From positions 1 through 64,000 of the forward strand of contig NZ_JBFANZ010000017.1 of NCBI RefSeq assembly GCF_040659735.1: a DNA stretch of 64,000 nucleotides, in the 5' to 3' direction. Under the pieces are notes generated by a model. It was not told the DNA's origin. It did not search any database and worked only from the letters and a program-made list of their open reading frames with translations. Within the stretch, counting starts at the first letter, position 1; each line of letters starts with the position of its first letter. Position numbers and translations under genes: made by a program. This DNA comes from Micromonospora_I sp040659735 (lineage in GTDB: Bacteria; Actinomycetota; Actinomycetes; Mycobacteriales; Micromonosporaceae). This document shows positions 17,055 through 24,997 of this stretch, one piece after another.

Positions 17055-17951
17055 ATGGCCATTCAAATGCGCGTCACCCAGCAGTCCGTCGCGGCCCGGG
17101 TCATGACCGGGCTGCAGGGAAACCTGAACCGCCTCGGCGACCTGCAGGAGCGGCTCTCCAGCGGGACGATGATCTCCCGACCCTCCGACTCGCCGACCGG
17201 AACCGTGTCGGCGATGCAATTCCGCAGCGAAATGCGTGCGGCGACGCAGTACGCCCGCAACGCGGACGATGGCCTGGGTTGGCTCAATACCGCGGAGGGC
17301 GCGTTGGGCAGTATGTCGACGCAGCTGAACCGGGCGCGCGACCTGGCGTTGCAGGGGATGTCCTCGGGGGCGGGCGGGTCGACGGAGGCCCGCGAGGCCC
17401 TCGCGGTCGAGGTCGACCACATCCGGGAATCGCTGATCGGCCTCGCCAACACCCGCTACCTGGATCGTCCCGTGTTCGGGGGCACCACGCCCGGCGACGT
17501 GGCCTACGACCCGAGCGGGGCGTATGTCGGCGACGCCGGCCAGGTGAACCGCACCATCGGGGATGGCACGAAGGTGCGGGTGGACGTGACCGGGCCGGAG
17601 GCCTTCGGGAGCGGGCCCGAGCAACTCTTCACCGTTCTCGCGTCGCTCGCCCAGAACCTGCGGCGGGGCGATTCTGCATCGCTTGGCGCGGACTTGGACA
17701 ATCTGGACGGCGGTATGAGTACGATCAGGTCCCAGCTCGCTGATGTGGGAGCTCGAGCAAACCGGGTGACCAACATGCGCCAGACCGCAGAGGACAGGCT
17801 ATTGACACTGAAGAGCCAGCTGTCCGACGTCGAGGGCATCGACCTGCCGGACACGATCATGCAGATCAAGCTGCAGGAGGTGGCGTACCAGGCGGCGCTC
17901 GGGGCGAGCGCGAGGGTCGTGCAACCATCGCTGATCGACTTCCTCCGGTGA
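17055..17951 (+). CDS. flgL: Flagellar hook-associated protein FlgL
   Basis: FlgL (HAP3) joins FlgK to flagellin. The 298-residue protein is flagellin-like at both ends: VTQQSVAARVMTGLQGNLNR, LSSGTMISRPSDSPTGTVSA at the start and VTNMRQTAEDRLLTLKSQLS, DVEGIDLPDTIMQIKLQEVA at the end. SRPSDSP is the typical FlgL variant of the flagellin N-terminal motif. A GGAAGG ribosome site precedes the ATG. Confidence 0.95.
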   Translation: MAIQMRVTQQSVAARVMTGLQGNLNRLGDLQERLSSGTMISRPSDSPTGTVSAMQFRSEMRAATQYARNADDGLGWLNTAEGALGSMSTQLNRARDLALQGMSSGAGGSTEAREALAVEVDHIRESLIGLANTRYLDRPVFGGTTPGDVAYDPSGAYVGDAGQVNRTIGDGTKVRVDVTGPEAFGSGPEQLFTVLASLAQNLRRGDSASLGADLDNLDGGMSTIRSQLADVGARANRVTNMRQTAEDRLLTLKSQLSDVEGIDLPDTIMQIKLQEVAYQAALGASARVVQPSLIDFLR

Positions 17952-17955
17952 CCCG

Positions 17956-18420
17956 GTGCCCATGGTGATGCCCGCCGCTGCTTCGGACCGCTCCGAGGAC
18001 CACGTGCCCGCTCAGCCGGCGGGCACGTCGGCCGTGCACACGCTGCCGACGATCGAGCTGGTCCATCCGATGCCGGGCTTTCCCGGCCACCGCAGGTTCG
18101 TCCTCGTCCGGCTGGACGAGGACGGCCTGCTTTACGCGTTCACCTCGGCCGACGATCCCGACCTGCGTTTCCTGGTGGTGCCGCCGCTGGCGTTCTTCCC
18201 GGACTACGCTCCCGAGATCGATGACGAGACCATGCAGCTGCTCGGGGTCGACGACCCCGAACGGGTGCTGATCCTGCTGGTGGTGACGGCGGGGGAGTCG
18301 GCCACCGACGCCACCGCCAACCTGATGGCCCCGGTCCTCGTTGATCAGGTCAACCGGCGGGCGGTCCAGGCGGTACTCACCGGCAGCGGGCTGCCGGTGC
18401 GCGCATCGCTCACGAGCTGA
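17956..18420 (+). CDS. fliW: Flagellar assembly factor FliW
   Basis: FliW binds flagellin and also inhibits CsrA; when filament assembly drains flagellin, FliW is freed and releases flagellin translation. The 154-residue product has a Pro/Ala-rich N-terminal extension (residues about 1-30) and then the FliW fold: PGFPGHRRFVLVRLDEDGLL, YAFTSADDPDLRFLVVPPLA, and TANLMAPVLVDQVNRRAVQA. The start is uncertain: GTG at 17956 or ATG at 17962, neither with a strong ribosome site. csrA follows after 52 bp. Confidence 0.93.
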   Translation: MPMVMPAAASDRSEDHVPAQPAGTSAVHTLPTIELVHPMPGFPGHRRFVLVRLDEDGLLYAFTSADDPDLRFLVVPPLAFFPDYAPEIDDETMQLLGVDDPERVLILLVVTAGESATDATANLMAPVLVDQVNRRAVQAVLTGSGLPVRASLTS

Positions 18421-18472
18421 CGGCAAACCGGTCGGGGCGCTCGCGCCCCACGATGCAAGGGGGGAGTCGTCG

Positions 18473-18715
18473 GTGCTCGTACTGACCCGCCGTCCCGGAG
18501 AGAGTGTGATGATCGGTGACGACGTCGTCGTCACCGTGCTGGAGGTCCGCGGCGACGTGATCCGGCTCGGGATCCGCGCGCCACGGAGCATCCAGGTGCA
18601 CCGGGAAGAGGTCTACCGGGAGTTGCAGGCGGCCAACCAGGAGGCGGCCTCGCCGAGCGAGGACGCGGTCCGCAACCTGGCCCAGCTGCTGCGTCCGCCG
18701 TCCGGTGGGCAGTGA
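18473..18715 (+). CDS. csrA: Carbon storage regulator CsrA
   Basis: An 80-residue RNA-binding translational repressor starting with GTG after AAGGGGGGAG. The sequence LVLTRRPGESVMIGDDVVVT, VLEVRGDVIRLGIRAPRSIQ, VHREEVYREL is a complete CsrA core, including the N-terminal LTRR and the GIRAP loop followed by VHREEV, which bind RNA. The C-terminal extension (about residues 55-80) is charged and variable. In the same operon as fliW, it most likely represses flagellin translation. The true start lies inside a longer frame that begins at 18341. Confidence 0.95.
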   Translation: MLVLTRRPGESVMIGDDVVVTVLEVRGDVIRLGIRAPRSIQVHREEVYRELQAANQEAASPSEDAVRNLAQLLRPPSGGQ

Positions 18716-18746
18716 CATCCACTGACCGGTAATCCGGCAGTCAATC

Positions 18747-18792
18747 TACAAATGGGGCCGTACCCGACACGTCGGGTACGGCCCCATTTGTA
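18747..18792. terminator. Bidirectional terminator between csrA and the M23 peptidase gene
   Basis: A perfect 22-bp inverted repeat (18747-18768 and 18771-18792) with only two bases between arms; the arms start TACAAATGGGGCCGTACCCG. The AAAT/ATTT ends give short U-runs in both directions. It stands between convergent genes, 32 bp after csrA and 10 bp after the stop of the M23 gene. Confidence 0.85.
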
Positions 18793-18801
18793 TGCGCCGG
18801 A

Positions 18802-20217
18802 TCAGAAGTAGACGCCCCGGGCGGACAGGAACGTCCGCGGGTTTGTCGCGTTCGCCCGGGTCGCCGGCGCGGCCCCGGTGTGCACCTCGAAGTGCAGGTG
18901 CGGCCCGGACGAGTTGCCGGAGCTACCGACGTTGCCGATGAGCTGTCCGGCGTTGACCCACTGGCCGACCCTGACGGGAGGGCGCCGGACCATGTGGCAG
19001 TAGCGGGTCACGACCCGGTTGGCGTGTTGGATCTCCACGTACCAGCCGCAGCCGTAGACGCTCGGTGAGCCGTCCTTGTCGCAGTTGTACGTCGACGAGT
19101 TGCAGACGACCACGATGACCGTGCCGGCCGCGGCCGCGACGATCGGCGTGTTGCGGTACGTCGAGAAGTCGATCCCGTCGTGCGTGGGCCGATCCTTGGT
19201 GCGGTAACCGCTGCCGCCCGGCGCCGGGACCGGGGCGACCCAACCGGCCAGCGAGGCCGGAAGCGGCGCGCACCGCGGCGGTACGACGGTACGGACGACG
19301 AACGCGTCCGACACGTACGTGCCGTTGGCCAGCCTGTTCCACATGTTGGTGCTGCGGACATTGCCGCTGATCTGCTCGCCCGCCTGCTGGCACGAGATCG
19401 TGATCGTGCTGCCGTCGGGCAGGGTGGCGGTGACGGCCGCATTTGTGCTGGGGCCGTACCGCACGTTCAGCTGCACGCCGTCGCTGTCCACCTTCCCCGT
19501 GGCGGGCGGCGGTGGCGGCGTCGGCTTCGGCGTGGGCGTGGGCGTGGGCGTCGGCTTCGGCGTGGGTGTGGGCGTGGGCTTCGGTGCGACCACCGGCAGA
19601 TCACATCGTTGCGGGGTCACCGTCCGTTTCACGAACGCGTCCGCCACGTACTGGCCGTTCGTCAGCCTGTTCCACATGTTGGTCGTGCGGACGTTGCCGC
19701 GGACGCTCTGGCCCGGCTGCTGACACGCGATCGTGATCCGGCTACCGTCGCGGAGCGTGCTCTTGACGGCTGACGCGGTGGTCGCGCCGGCGCGTACGTT
19801 GAGCAGGCTGCCGCGCGTGTAGATCTGGCCGCTGCTGTTCGCCGCCGAGTTGCCGCCGGTGCCGCCCGTCTGGTCACAGCGCGGGGGGGTCACCGACCGC
19901 CGCACGAACGCGTCCGACACGTAGGCGCCATTGCTCAGGCGGTTCCACATGTTGGTCGACCGGACGTCTCCGCGGATCTGCTGCCCCGGCTGCTGACAGA
20001 CGATCGTGACCTGGCTGCCGTCCGCGATGGTGCCGGCACGGGCGGCAGTGGTCGTCGGCCCGCTCCTCAGGTTGAGCGGCACGCGGTTGGTGCTGACTTG
20101 GCCGGTGACCGTGGCGGCCTGGGCCGCCGCGGCCGGGGCCGCGGCGACGATTCCGCCTCCCATGATCGGCCCGGCCATCACGAGCAGGCCGAGGAGGCTC
20201 TGATGTCGTCGTTTCAT
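18802..20217 (-). CDS. Secreted M23 peptidoglycan endopeptidase with three SH3b repeats
   Basis: Residues 1-34 are a signal peptide (MKRRHQSLLGLLVMAGPIMG, then Ala-rich). Three bacterial SH3-like repeats follow, each ending in the near-identical block NMWNRL-NG-YV-DAFV-R-V-P-RC. A Pro/Thr/Lys linker separates repeats two and three. The C-terminal M23 domain has the zinc ligands in THDGIDFS and GPHLHFEV, with GQWVNAGQLIGNVGSSGNSS between them. Expected to cut peptide cross-links in the wall. The ATG at 20217 follows AAGGGGA; the annotated frame extends to 20274 without a better start. Convergent with the flagellar operon. Confidence 0.92.
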   Translation of the reverse strand: MKRRHQSLLGLLVMAGPIMGGGIVAAAPAAAAQAATVTGQVSTNRVPLNLRSGPTTTAARAGTIADGSQVTIVCQQPGQQIRGDVRSTNMWNRLSNGAYVSDAFVRRSVTPPRCDQTGGTGGNSAANSSGQIYTRGSLLNVRAGATTASAVKSTLRDGSRITIACQQPGQSVRGNVRTTNMWNRLTNGQYVADAFVKRTVTPQRCDLPVVAPKPTPTPTPKPTPTPTPTPKPTPPPPPATGKVDSDGVQLNVRYGPSTNAAVTATLPDGSTITISCQQAGEQISGNVRSTNMWNRLANGTYVSDAFVVRTVVPPRCAPLPASLAGWVAPVPAPGGSGYRTKDRPTHDGIDFSTYRNTPIVAAAAGTVIVVVCNSSTYNCDKDGSPSVYGCGWYVEIQHANRVVTRYCHMVRRPPVRVGQWVNAGQLIGNVGSSGNSSGPHLHFEVHTGAAPATRANATNPRTFLSARGVYF

Positions 20218-20352
20218 GGACGGTGTCCCCTTACTGGCGCGTCCGGTGCGCGCCATAGGGGTCAGGCTGCCCACCGAGGGCTGACGGTCCAGGTGCCCGA
20301 CGGTCGCAGGGCGGTTGCAGCCGTCGATTTGCTCGGGTTCAGGTGTGAAACG

Positions 20353-20380
20353 CTTTAAAGGATCTTGATTTAGCCGAATT
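20353..20380 (+). promoter_or_regulatory. Possible FliA-type promoter of the chemoreceptor gene
   Basis: CTTT (20353-20356), 16 bp, GCCGAATT (20373-20380), 41 bp before the chemoreceptor ATG and in an AT-rich patch. The -10 box and spacer agree with the flgB and flgN promoters; the -35 element matches only two of four bases. Coupling chemoreceptor and flagellar expression would be expected. Confidence 0.5.
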
Positions 20381-20421
20381 TTCGCGTAACGGGCATTAAA
20401 TCTGAATTTGCGGAGGGTTCC

Positions 20422-21993
20422 ATGGCGCGACTGGCCGATCTCGCTGTCGCGAAGCGGTTGTCACTGATCGTCGCGGCCGGCGCGATCACGGCGGCCACGG
20501 TCGCGGCCGCGGGCATGTTCTCCCAGCAGACGCTGAACACGCAGGCGGAGTACCTCCGCAACCTGCAGGCGGCGAAGGGCGCGCTGAACCACCTGGACAC
20601 CCGGCAGAGCGAGCTCAAGGTGGACGGTTACCGCGCGGTGACCGGGGTGGAGCTCGACAAGATCGCCGGTGAAGTGAAGGGCGACGTCGCCTCGGCCTCG
20701 GATGCGCTCGCCGCCGTCGAGGCGCTCAACCTGCCCGCCGATGTGCGCGCCCAGCTCGACGGCGTGAAGCCCGATGTCGAGGCGTTCGGCCAGCTCATTG
20801 AGAATGTCGTCGCGACCGCGCAGAAGAGCCCGGCGGGCGCGCGGGAGCAGATGCCCGCGATCGCCGAACGCAACCACAAGGTGGACGACAAGCTCGGCGC
20901 GTTGCACGACGCCCTGGACGCGGATATCGCCCGCGAACGTGCCGACATGCAGAGCACGGTGGCGACCGCCCGCACGACGGCGATCATCGTGTCCGTGGCG
21001 GGCATCGCGCTGCTCGTGCTGCTGTCGATCCCGCTCACCCGGTCGATCATCCGGCCGGTGCGGCGGGTGGGGGAGGTCGTCGCGGGGCTCGCCGAGGGTG
21101 ACCTGACCCGCCGGACCGGCGTGTCCAGCCGGGACGAGCTGGGACGGATGGCCGCAGGACTGGACCAGGCGGTCGAGAGCCTGCGACGGTCGTTCCACGT
21201 GATGGGCGGCAACGCGGACACGTTGGCGGCCGCGTCGGCGCAACTGTCGACGGTGAACACCGAGATCGCCGGCGCGGTGGAGGAGACCAGCAGCCAGACC
21301 AACTCCGCGTCCGGGGAGGCCGACGAGATCTCCCGGCACGTGCAGACCGTCGCCGCCGGCTCCGAGGAGATGGGGCTCTCGATCCGCGAGATCTCGCGCA
21401 GCACCAACGAGGCGGCGCAGATCGCCGGGACGGCGGTCGCGGAGGCGGCCCGGGCGACCGGCACGATCGAGCAGCTCGGGACGTCGTCCGCGGAGATCGG
21501 CAATGTGCTCAAGCTGATCACCTCCATCGCCGAGCAGACCAATCTGCTCGCGCTGAACGCGACCATCGAGGCCGCGCGTGCCGGCGACGCGGGCAAGGGC
21601 TTCGCCGTGGTGGCGAGCGAGGTGAAGGACCTGGCCCAGGAGACCGCGAAGGCCACTGAGGACATCAGCGCGCGGGTCAGCGCGATCCAGAACGACACCG
21701 GCGACGCGGTCGAGGTGATCAAGCGGATCAGCGAGGTCATCGGAAAGATCCACGAATACCAGACGACGATCGCCAGCGCGGTCGAGGAGCAGACCGCGAC
21801 CACCCAGGAGATGAGCCGCAGCATCGCCGAGGTCGCCTCCGGCGCCTCCCGCATCGCCGGCAACATCGCCGACGTGGCCAGCACCAGCTCCGCCTCGATG
21901 GGCGGCGTCAACCAGGCCCGGCAGGCCAGCACCGAGGTCGCCCGCACCGCCGACGAGCTGCGGACGCTGGTGGGTCAGTTCCGGGTGGAGTGA
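20422..21993 (+). CDS. Methyl-accepting chemotaxis protein
   Basis: A 523-residue transmembrane chemoreceptor. A first membrane helix (residues about 13-35) precedes an extracytoplasmic four-helix-type sensor (36-188), a second membrane helix (190-212, TTAIIVSVAGIALLVLLSIP) and a HAMP linker (213-265, RPVRRVGEVVAGLAEGDLTR). Then comes the signalling coiled coil with the conserved hairpin tip KLITSIAEQTNLLALNATIE, AARAGDAGKGFAVVASEVKD, LAQETAKATEDISARV. No CheA, CheW, CheR or CheY gene lies in the window, so its partners must be elsewhere. Ligand unknown. Confidence 0.95.
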   Translation: MARLADLAVAKRLSLIVAAGAITAATVAAAGMFSQQTLNTQAEYLRNLQAAKGALNHLDTRQSELKVDGYRAVTGVELDKIAGEVKGDVASASDALAAVEALNLPADVRAQLDGVKPDVEAFGQLIENVVATAQKSPAGAREQMPAIAERNHKVDDKLGALHDALDADIARERADMQSTVATARTTAIIVSVAGIALLVLLSIPLTRSIIRPVRRVGEVVAGLAEGDLTRRTGVSSRDELGRMAAGLDQAVESLRRSFHVMGGNADTLAAASAQLSTVNTEIAGAVEETSSQTNSASGEADEISRHVQTVAAGSEEMGLSIREISRSTNEAAQIAGTAVAEAARATGTIEQLGTSSAEIGNVLKLITSIAEQTNLLALNATIEAARAGDAGKGFAVVASEVKDLAQETAKATEDISARVSAIQNDTGDAVEVIKRISEVIGKIHEYQTTIASAVEEQTATTQEMSRSIAEVASGASRIAGNIADVASTSSASMGGVNQARQASTEVARTADELRTLVGQFRVE

Positions 21994-22023
21994 ACGGCAC
22001 GCCCCACCGGCGACGTGTCATCG

Positions 22024-22065
22024 GGTGCGGCTCGAGTGCAGGCGCTGCACCCGAGCCGCACCTTT
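22024..22065 (+). terminator. Intrinsic terminator after the chemoreceptor gene
   Basis: A long interrupted hairpin: GGTGCGGCTCG (22024-22034) pairs with CGAGCCGCACC (22052-22062), and inside it GTGCAG-GCG-CTGCAC pairs again. TTT follows. It begins 31 bp after the stop codon. Confidence 0.8.
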
Positions 22066-22128
22066 GCCGTACCCGACGGATAAACGGCCGCGCCGTTGAG
22101 TGGTGGTTATCACCAGAGGAGGTGGCCA

Positions 22129-22368
22129 ATGTCCCGCCCGATGCTCATCACCGCCCGCGCCGAGGCACTCTGTGCCTCTTTGGCACCCACCGGCGCCCCG
22201 CTGGACCGCGCCGCGGCTGATGCCGTCATCGAGGAAGCGGTGCGCGCGCACGGGGTGCGCGGGTGCGCCGCCGAGATGGCCTACGAATACGGCGAGCACC
22301 CCGAGATCGCGATGCGGCGGATGCGCTGGGCTCTCGAGCTCGTCGACGCCCTTTACACCCAGCGATGA
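22129..22368 (+). CDS. Small conserved-looking protein of unknown function
   Basis: A 79-residue protein (MSRPMLITARAEALCASLAP start) with a strong AGAGGAGGTGGCC ribosome site. It is rich in Ala, Glu and Arg and looks helical: VIEEAVRAHGVRGCAAEMAY, EYGEHPEIAMRRMRWALELV. The sequence AAEMAYEYGEHPEIAMRRM suggests a short helical domain. I do not recognise the family. It lies alone between the chemoreceptor terminator and a convergent histidine kinase gene. Confidence 0.7.
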   Translation: MSRPMLITARAEALCASLAPTGAPLDRAAADAVIEEAVRAHGVRGCAAEMAYEYGEHPEIAMRRMRWALELVDALYTQR

Positions 22369-22445
22369 ACCATCACGGCGTCGGTGGGAGCGTCCGTCGG
22401 TAGGACCCTCGCCCGCGTCACGCCTGCGACGTATCGACCGACGCG

Positions 22446-24479
22446 CTATCCGGGTGAATGCGCCCCGGCCGCCGGCTCGAGCCGGAGCACCAGCCGGGCG
22501 CCCCGCGGCTCCGCCGGCTCGTACCGGATCCCGCCGCCGTTGGCCTCGACGAGGTGTCGGGCGATGAACAGCCCCAGCCCGCCCCCGCGGCCGAACCGGT
22601 CGAACAGGCGCGGGGCGGCCTCCGCCGGCACGCCGGGCCCGTGGTCCCGGACGGTGATGATCAGCCCGTCCCGGTCTTGGCTGGCCGTGATCTCGATCGG
22701 TGGCTCACCGTGCCGGATCGCGTTCGACACCAGGTGCCGGACGACCTGCCAGAGGTGTGCCCGGTCGCTCAGCGCGTACAGCTCCGCGTTCATTGTCACG
22801 GTGATCGTGGGAGCGGGCGCCGGCAGGGCCTCGATGACCGCCTCGACGATGTCGGCGACGGGTACGGGGGCCCGCCGGGCGGTGACCGCGCCGGCGTCGA
22901 GCTGAAAGAGCAACGTCATGTCGCTGATCATCGTGATCAACCGTCGGGTGTTCTTGTCGATCTTCGTCGCCAGCTCGAACCGGATGTCGTCCGGCAGCTC
23001 CGACCAGTCCGAGGCGAGCAGCTCGGCCAGGCTCGCCATCGAACTGAGCGGTTGCGATATCTCGTGGGAGACCATCGACATCAGGTCCGACTTGAACGCG
23101 ACGCCCTGCTCCAGCCGACGGTTCGCGTGCCGGAGCTCGTCGTTGACCTGTTCCAGCGCGCTCGCGTGGGCGGCGAGAAAGTCCTCGGTACGCTTGCGAT
23201 CCGTGATGTCCACGTAGGTCGCGACGTAGGCGCGCGGCCGACCGTCCTCGGCCGGCACCTCCGCGGTCGCGGTCAGCACCGGCACCATGCTGCCGTCCGG
23301 GCGCCTGATGAGATCGTCCGGAGCGTCGCCGCCGTCGGTTGCCGGCTGCCACGGGTACGGCGGCGCCTGACCGATCAGCTCGGCGCGCGACCGGCCGGAT
23401 AGCTCGCACCAGCGGCGGTTCACCTCGATCACCCGCCGGTCGGCGTCGAGCACCACCACGCCCTCGTTGAGCGACTGCAGGAGCGTCGCGGTGAAATCGC
23501 GCTCGTCGCGCAGGTCGGCGAAGAGCGTGCGCTGCCGCGCGTCGGTGTCGTTCAGTGCCCGGACCGTGCGCGCGACGATGAAGACCAGGATCAGGATGGT
23601 CAGCACAGTGCTGACGGTGATCGCCGCTCCCGGGCGGCCCAGACCGGCCCGGACCGCCGCCATGCTGAGCATGCCGGTGCCGAACGGCAACAGGATCAGC
23701 GCCGGGGCGAGTCGGCGGGCGACGGTGTTGCCCAACCCGGTGCCGAAGAACGCGTTCAGCGGGCCGTGTTCGGGGCGGGCGAACATGATCCCCAGCGAGA
23801 GTTCGAGCAGCGCCAGCGCCGCGAGCAGCGGCATCGCCGCCAGCGGCTGTGCCGCGGGGTGGTAGGCCTGCTCGAACACGTAGCCGAGCATGGCGACGAG
23901 CGCGACCCCGACGGCGGACGTGACCAGCGCGCCGGTCAGCGCGACCCGCCATCGGGGTCGGACGTCGAGGCTGATCAGTGCCGCTCCGTTGAGCAGGAGG
24001 GCGACGGCGGCGGCGGTGGCGGGCTGCTGGTGCGCGGAGGCGGGGGAGCCCAGCAGCCAGGCGGTCGTGGAGGTGGCGAACTCCCCGGCGGCACCCGTGC
24101 CCGGCTGGATCAGGCCGATGAGTCCGGCGGTGGCGGTCAGCGCGCCACAGATCCGGCCGGCCCGGCGTCGCGCCGCCGCGGGCTGCGGCCGCGCGAGCAG
24201 CAGCAGGCCGATGCCGCCGCAGAAGAGGCCGGCGGCGGCGAACGGGGTCAGCGGGACGACGGTGGGGAGCACGGGAAACTGTTCGAGGTGGACGATCCGC
24301 CACTCGGCGAGCGCCAGGAGCCCGATCAGTGTCACGGCGATGCCGGCGCCGACGGAGAGGATGCTGCGCAGCCGCGGCGAACGCACCCAGACAGCAGCCG
24401 CCGTGGGGTCCCCGGCCCGGGCCACGGCGTGCAATTGGGATCCGATCGCCTGAAAAGGCACGAAATTGATCGTAACCAC
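22446..24479 (-). CDS. Membrane-bound PAS sensor histidine kinase
   Basis: A 677-residue kinase. Residues about 40-325 hold roughly eight hydrophobic segments (for example LSVGAGIAVTLIGLLALAEW, LAAMPLLAALALLELSLGIM), forming a membrane sensor of unknown ligand. A PAS domain follows (about 335-440, LNEGVVVLDADRRVIEVNRR), then the HisKA domain with the phospho-accepting His in SMVSHEISQPLSSMASLAEL (around residue 470). The HATPase domain has the N box HLVSNAIRHGEP and G boxes VRDHGPGVP and GGGLGLFIARHLVEANGGGI. The start is a GTG at 24479. No cognate response regulator is adjacent, so it is an orphan kinase. Confidence 0.93.
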   Translation of the reverse strand: MVTINFVPFQAIGSQLHAVARAGDPTAAAVWVRSPRLRSILSVGAGIAVTLIGLLALAEWRIVHLEQFPVLPTVVPLTPFAAAGLFCGGIGLLLLARPQPAAARRRAGRICGALTATAGLIGLIQPGTGAAGEFATSTTAWLLGSPASAHQQPATAAAVALLLNGAALISLDVRPRWRVALTGALVTSAVGVALVAMLGYVFEQAYHPAAQPLAAMPLLAALALLELSLGIMFARPEHGPLNAFFGTGLGNTVARRLAPALILLPFGTGMLSMAAVRAGLGRPGAAITVSTVLTILILVFIVARTVRALNDTDARQRTLFADLRDERDFTATLLQSLNEGVVVLDADRRVIEVNRRWCELSGRSRAELIGQAPPYPWQPATDGGDAPDDLIRRPDGSMVPVLTATAEVPAEDGRPRAYVATYVDITDRKRTEDFLAAHASALEQVNDELRHANRRLEQGVAFKSDLMSMVSHEISQPLSSMASLAELLASDWSELPDDIRFELATKIDKNTRRLITMISDMTLLFQLDAGAVTARRAPVPVADIVEAVIEALPAPAPTITVTMNAELYALSDRAHLWQVVRHLVSNAIRHGEPPIEITASQDRDGLIITVRDHGPGVPAEAAPRLFDRFGRGGGLGLFIARHLVEANGGGIRYEPAEPRGARLVLRLEPAAGAHSPG

Positions 24480-24543
24480 GGAAGTCGAAACTTAAGGGTA
24501 TTGACCAGCTCAACGGCGCGCGTGGCGTCGCCGCCGAGCCCCG

Positions 24544-24777
24544 CTACCGCGTCAGCTGACTGGCCCCGGTCCAGTCGAATCCGTCTTCGAGGATGATCAG
24601 ACGAGCCGTGCGCACGATCCTGTCCGCGTGCCGGTTGGCGTGATGCCCGCAGAACGTCAGTTCTCCGCCGTTCGCCAGCCGCAGGCCGAGTCTCGCGGCG
24701 GCGCCGCAGCCATCGCACTGGTCCTGTACGGACGGCACGACCTCGACCTGTGGTGACGGGACCAGCACGGGCCTCAT
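24544..24777 (-). CDS. Small actinobacterial zinc-ribbon-like protein, DUF7455 type
   Basis: A 77-residue protein with a CDGCG (Cys-X2-Cys) and a later CGHHANRH motif, which together look like a small metal-binding site; the core is QCDGCGAAARLGLRLANGGE, LTFCGHHANRHADRIVRTAR. This matches the small actinobacterial family annotated as DUF7455, of unknown function. The ATG at 24777 follows GAGGAGGCCCC; the longer frame to 25074 has no support. No functional neighbour. Confidence 0.85.
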   Translation of the reverse strand: MRPVLVPSPQVEVVPSVQDQCDGCGAAARLGLRLANGGELTFCGHHANRHADRIVRTARLIILEDGFDWTGASQLTR

Positions 24778-24997
24778 GGGGCCTCCTCGTTCCGGGATCC
24801 GATCCAACTCTCGGGAGATCGGCGCGGACCGCGCGGGGGTTAGCCGATTCGGCGCGCGCGGATGTGTCATGCGCCTCCGCCGCGTCGCAGGGCCGGTTGC
24901 GGCCACGGCGGCAACCGTCCGGCAACCGACCTGAACCCGGACGGATCCCCACGAGCCGCAGGATCGGGGCCACCGATCCCGACCGGCGGAGGAACTG

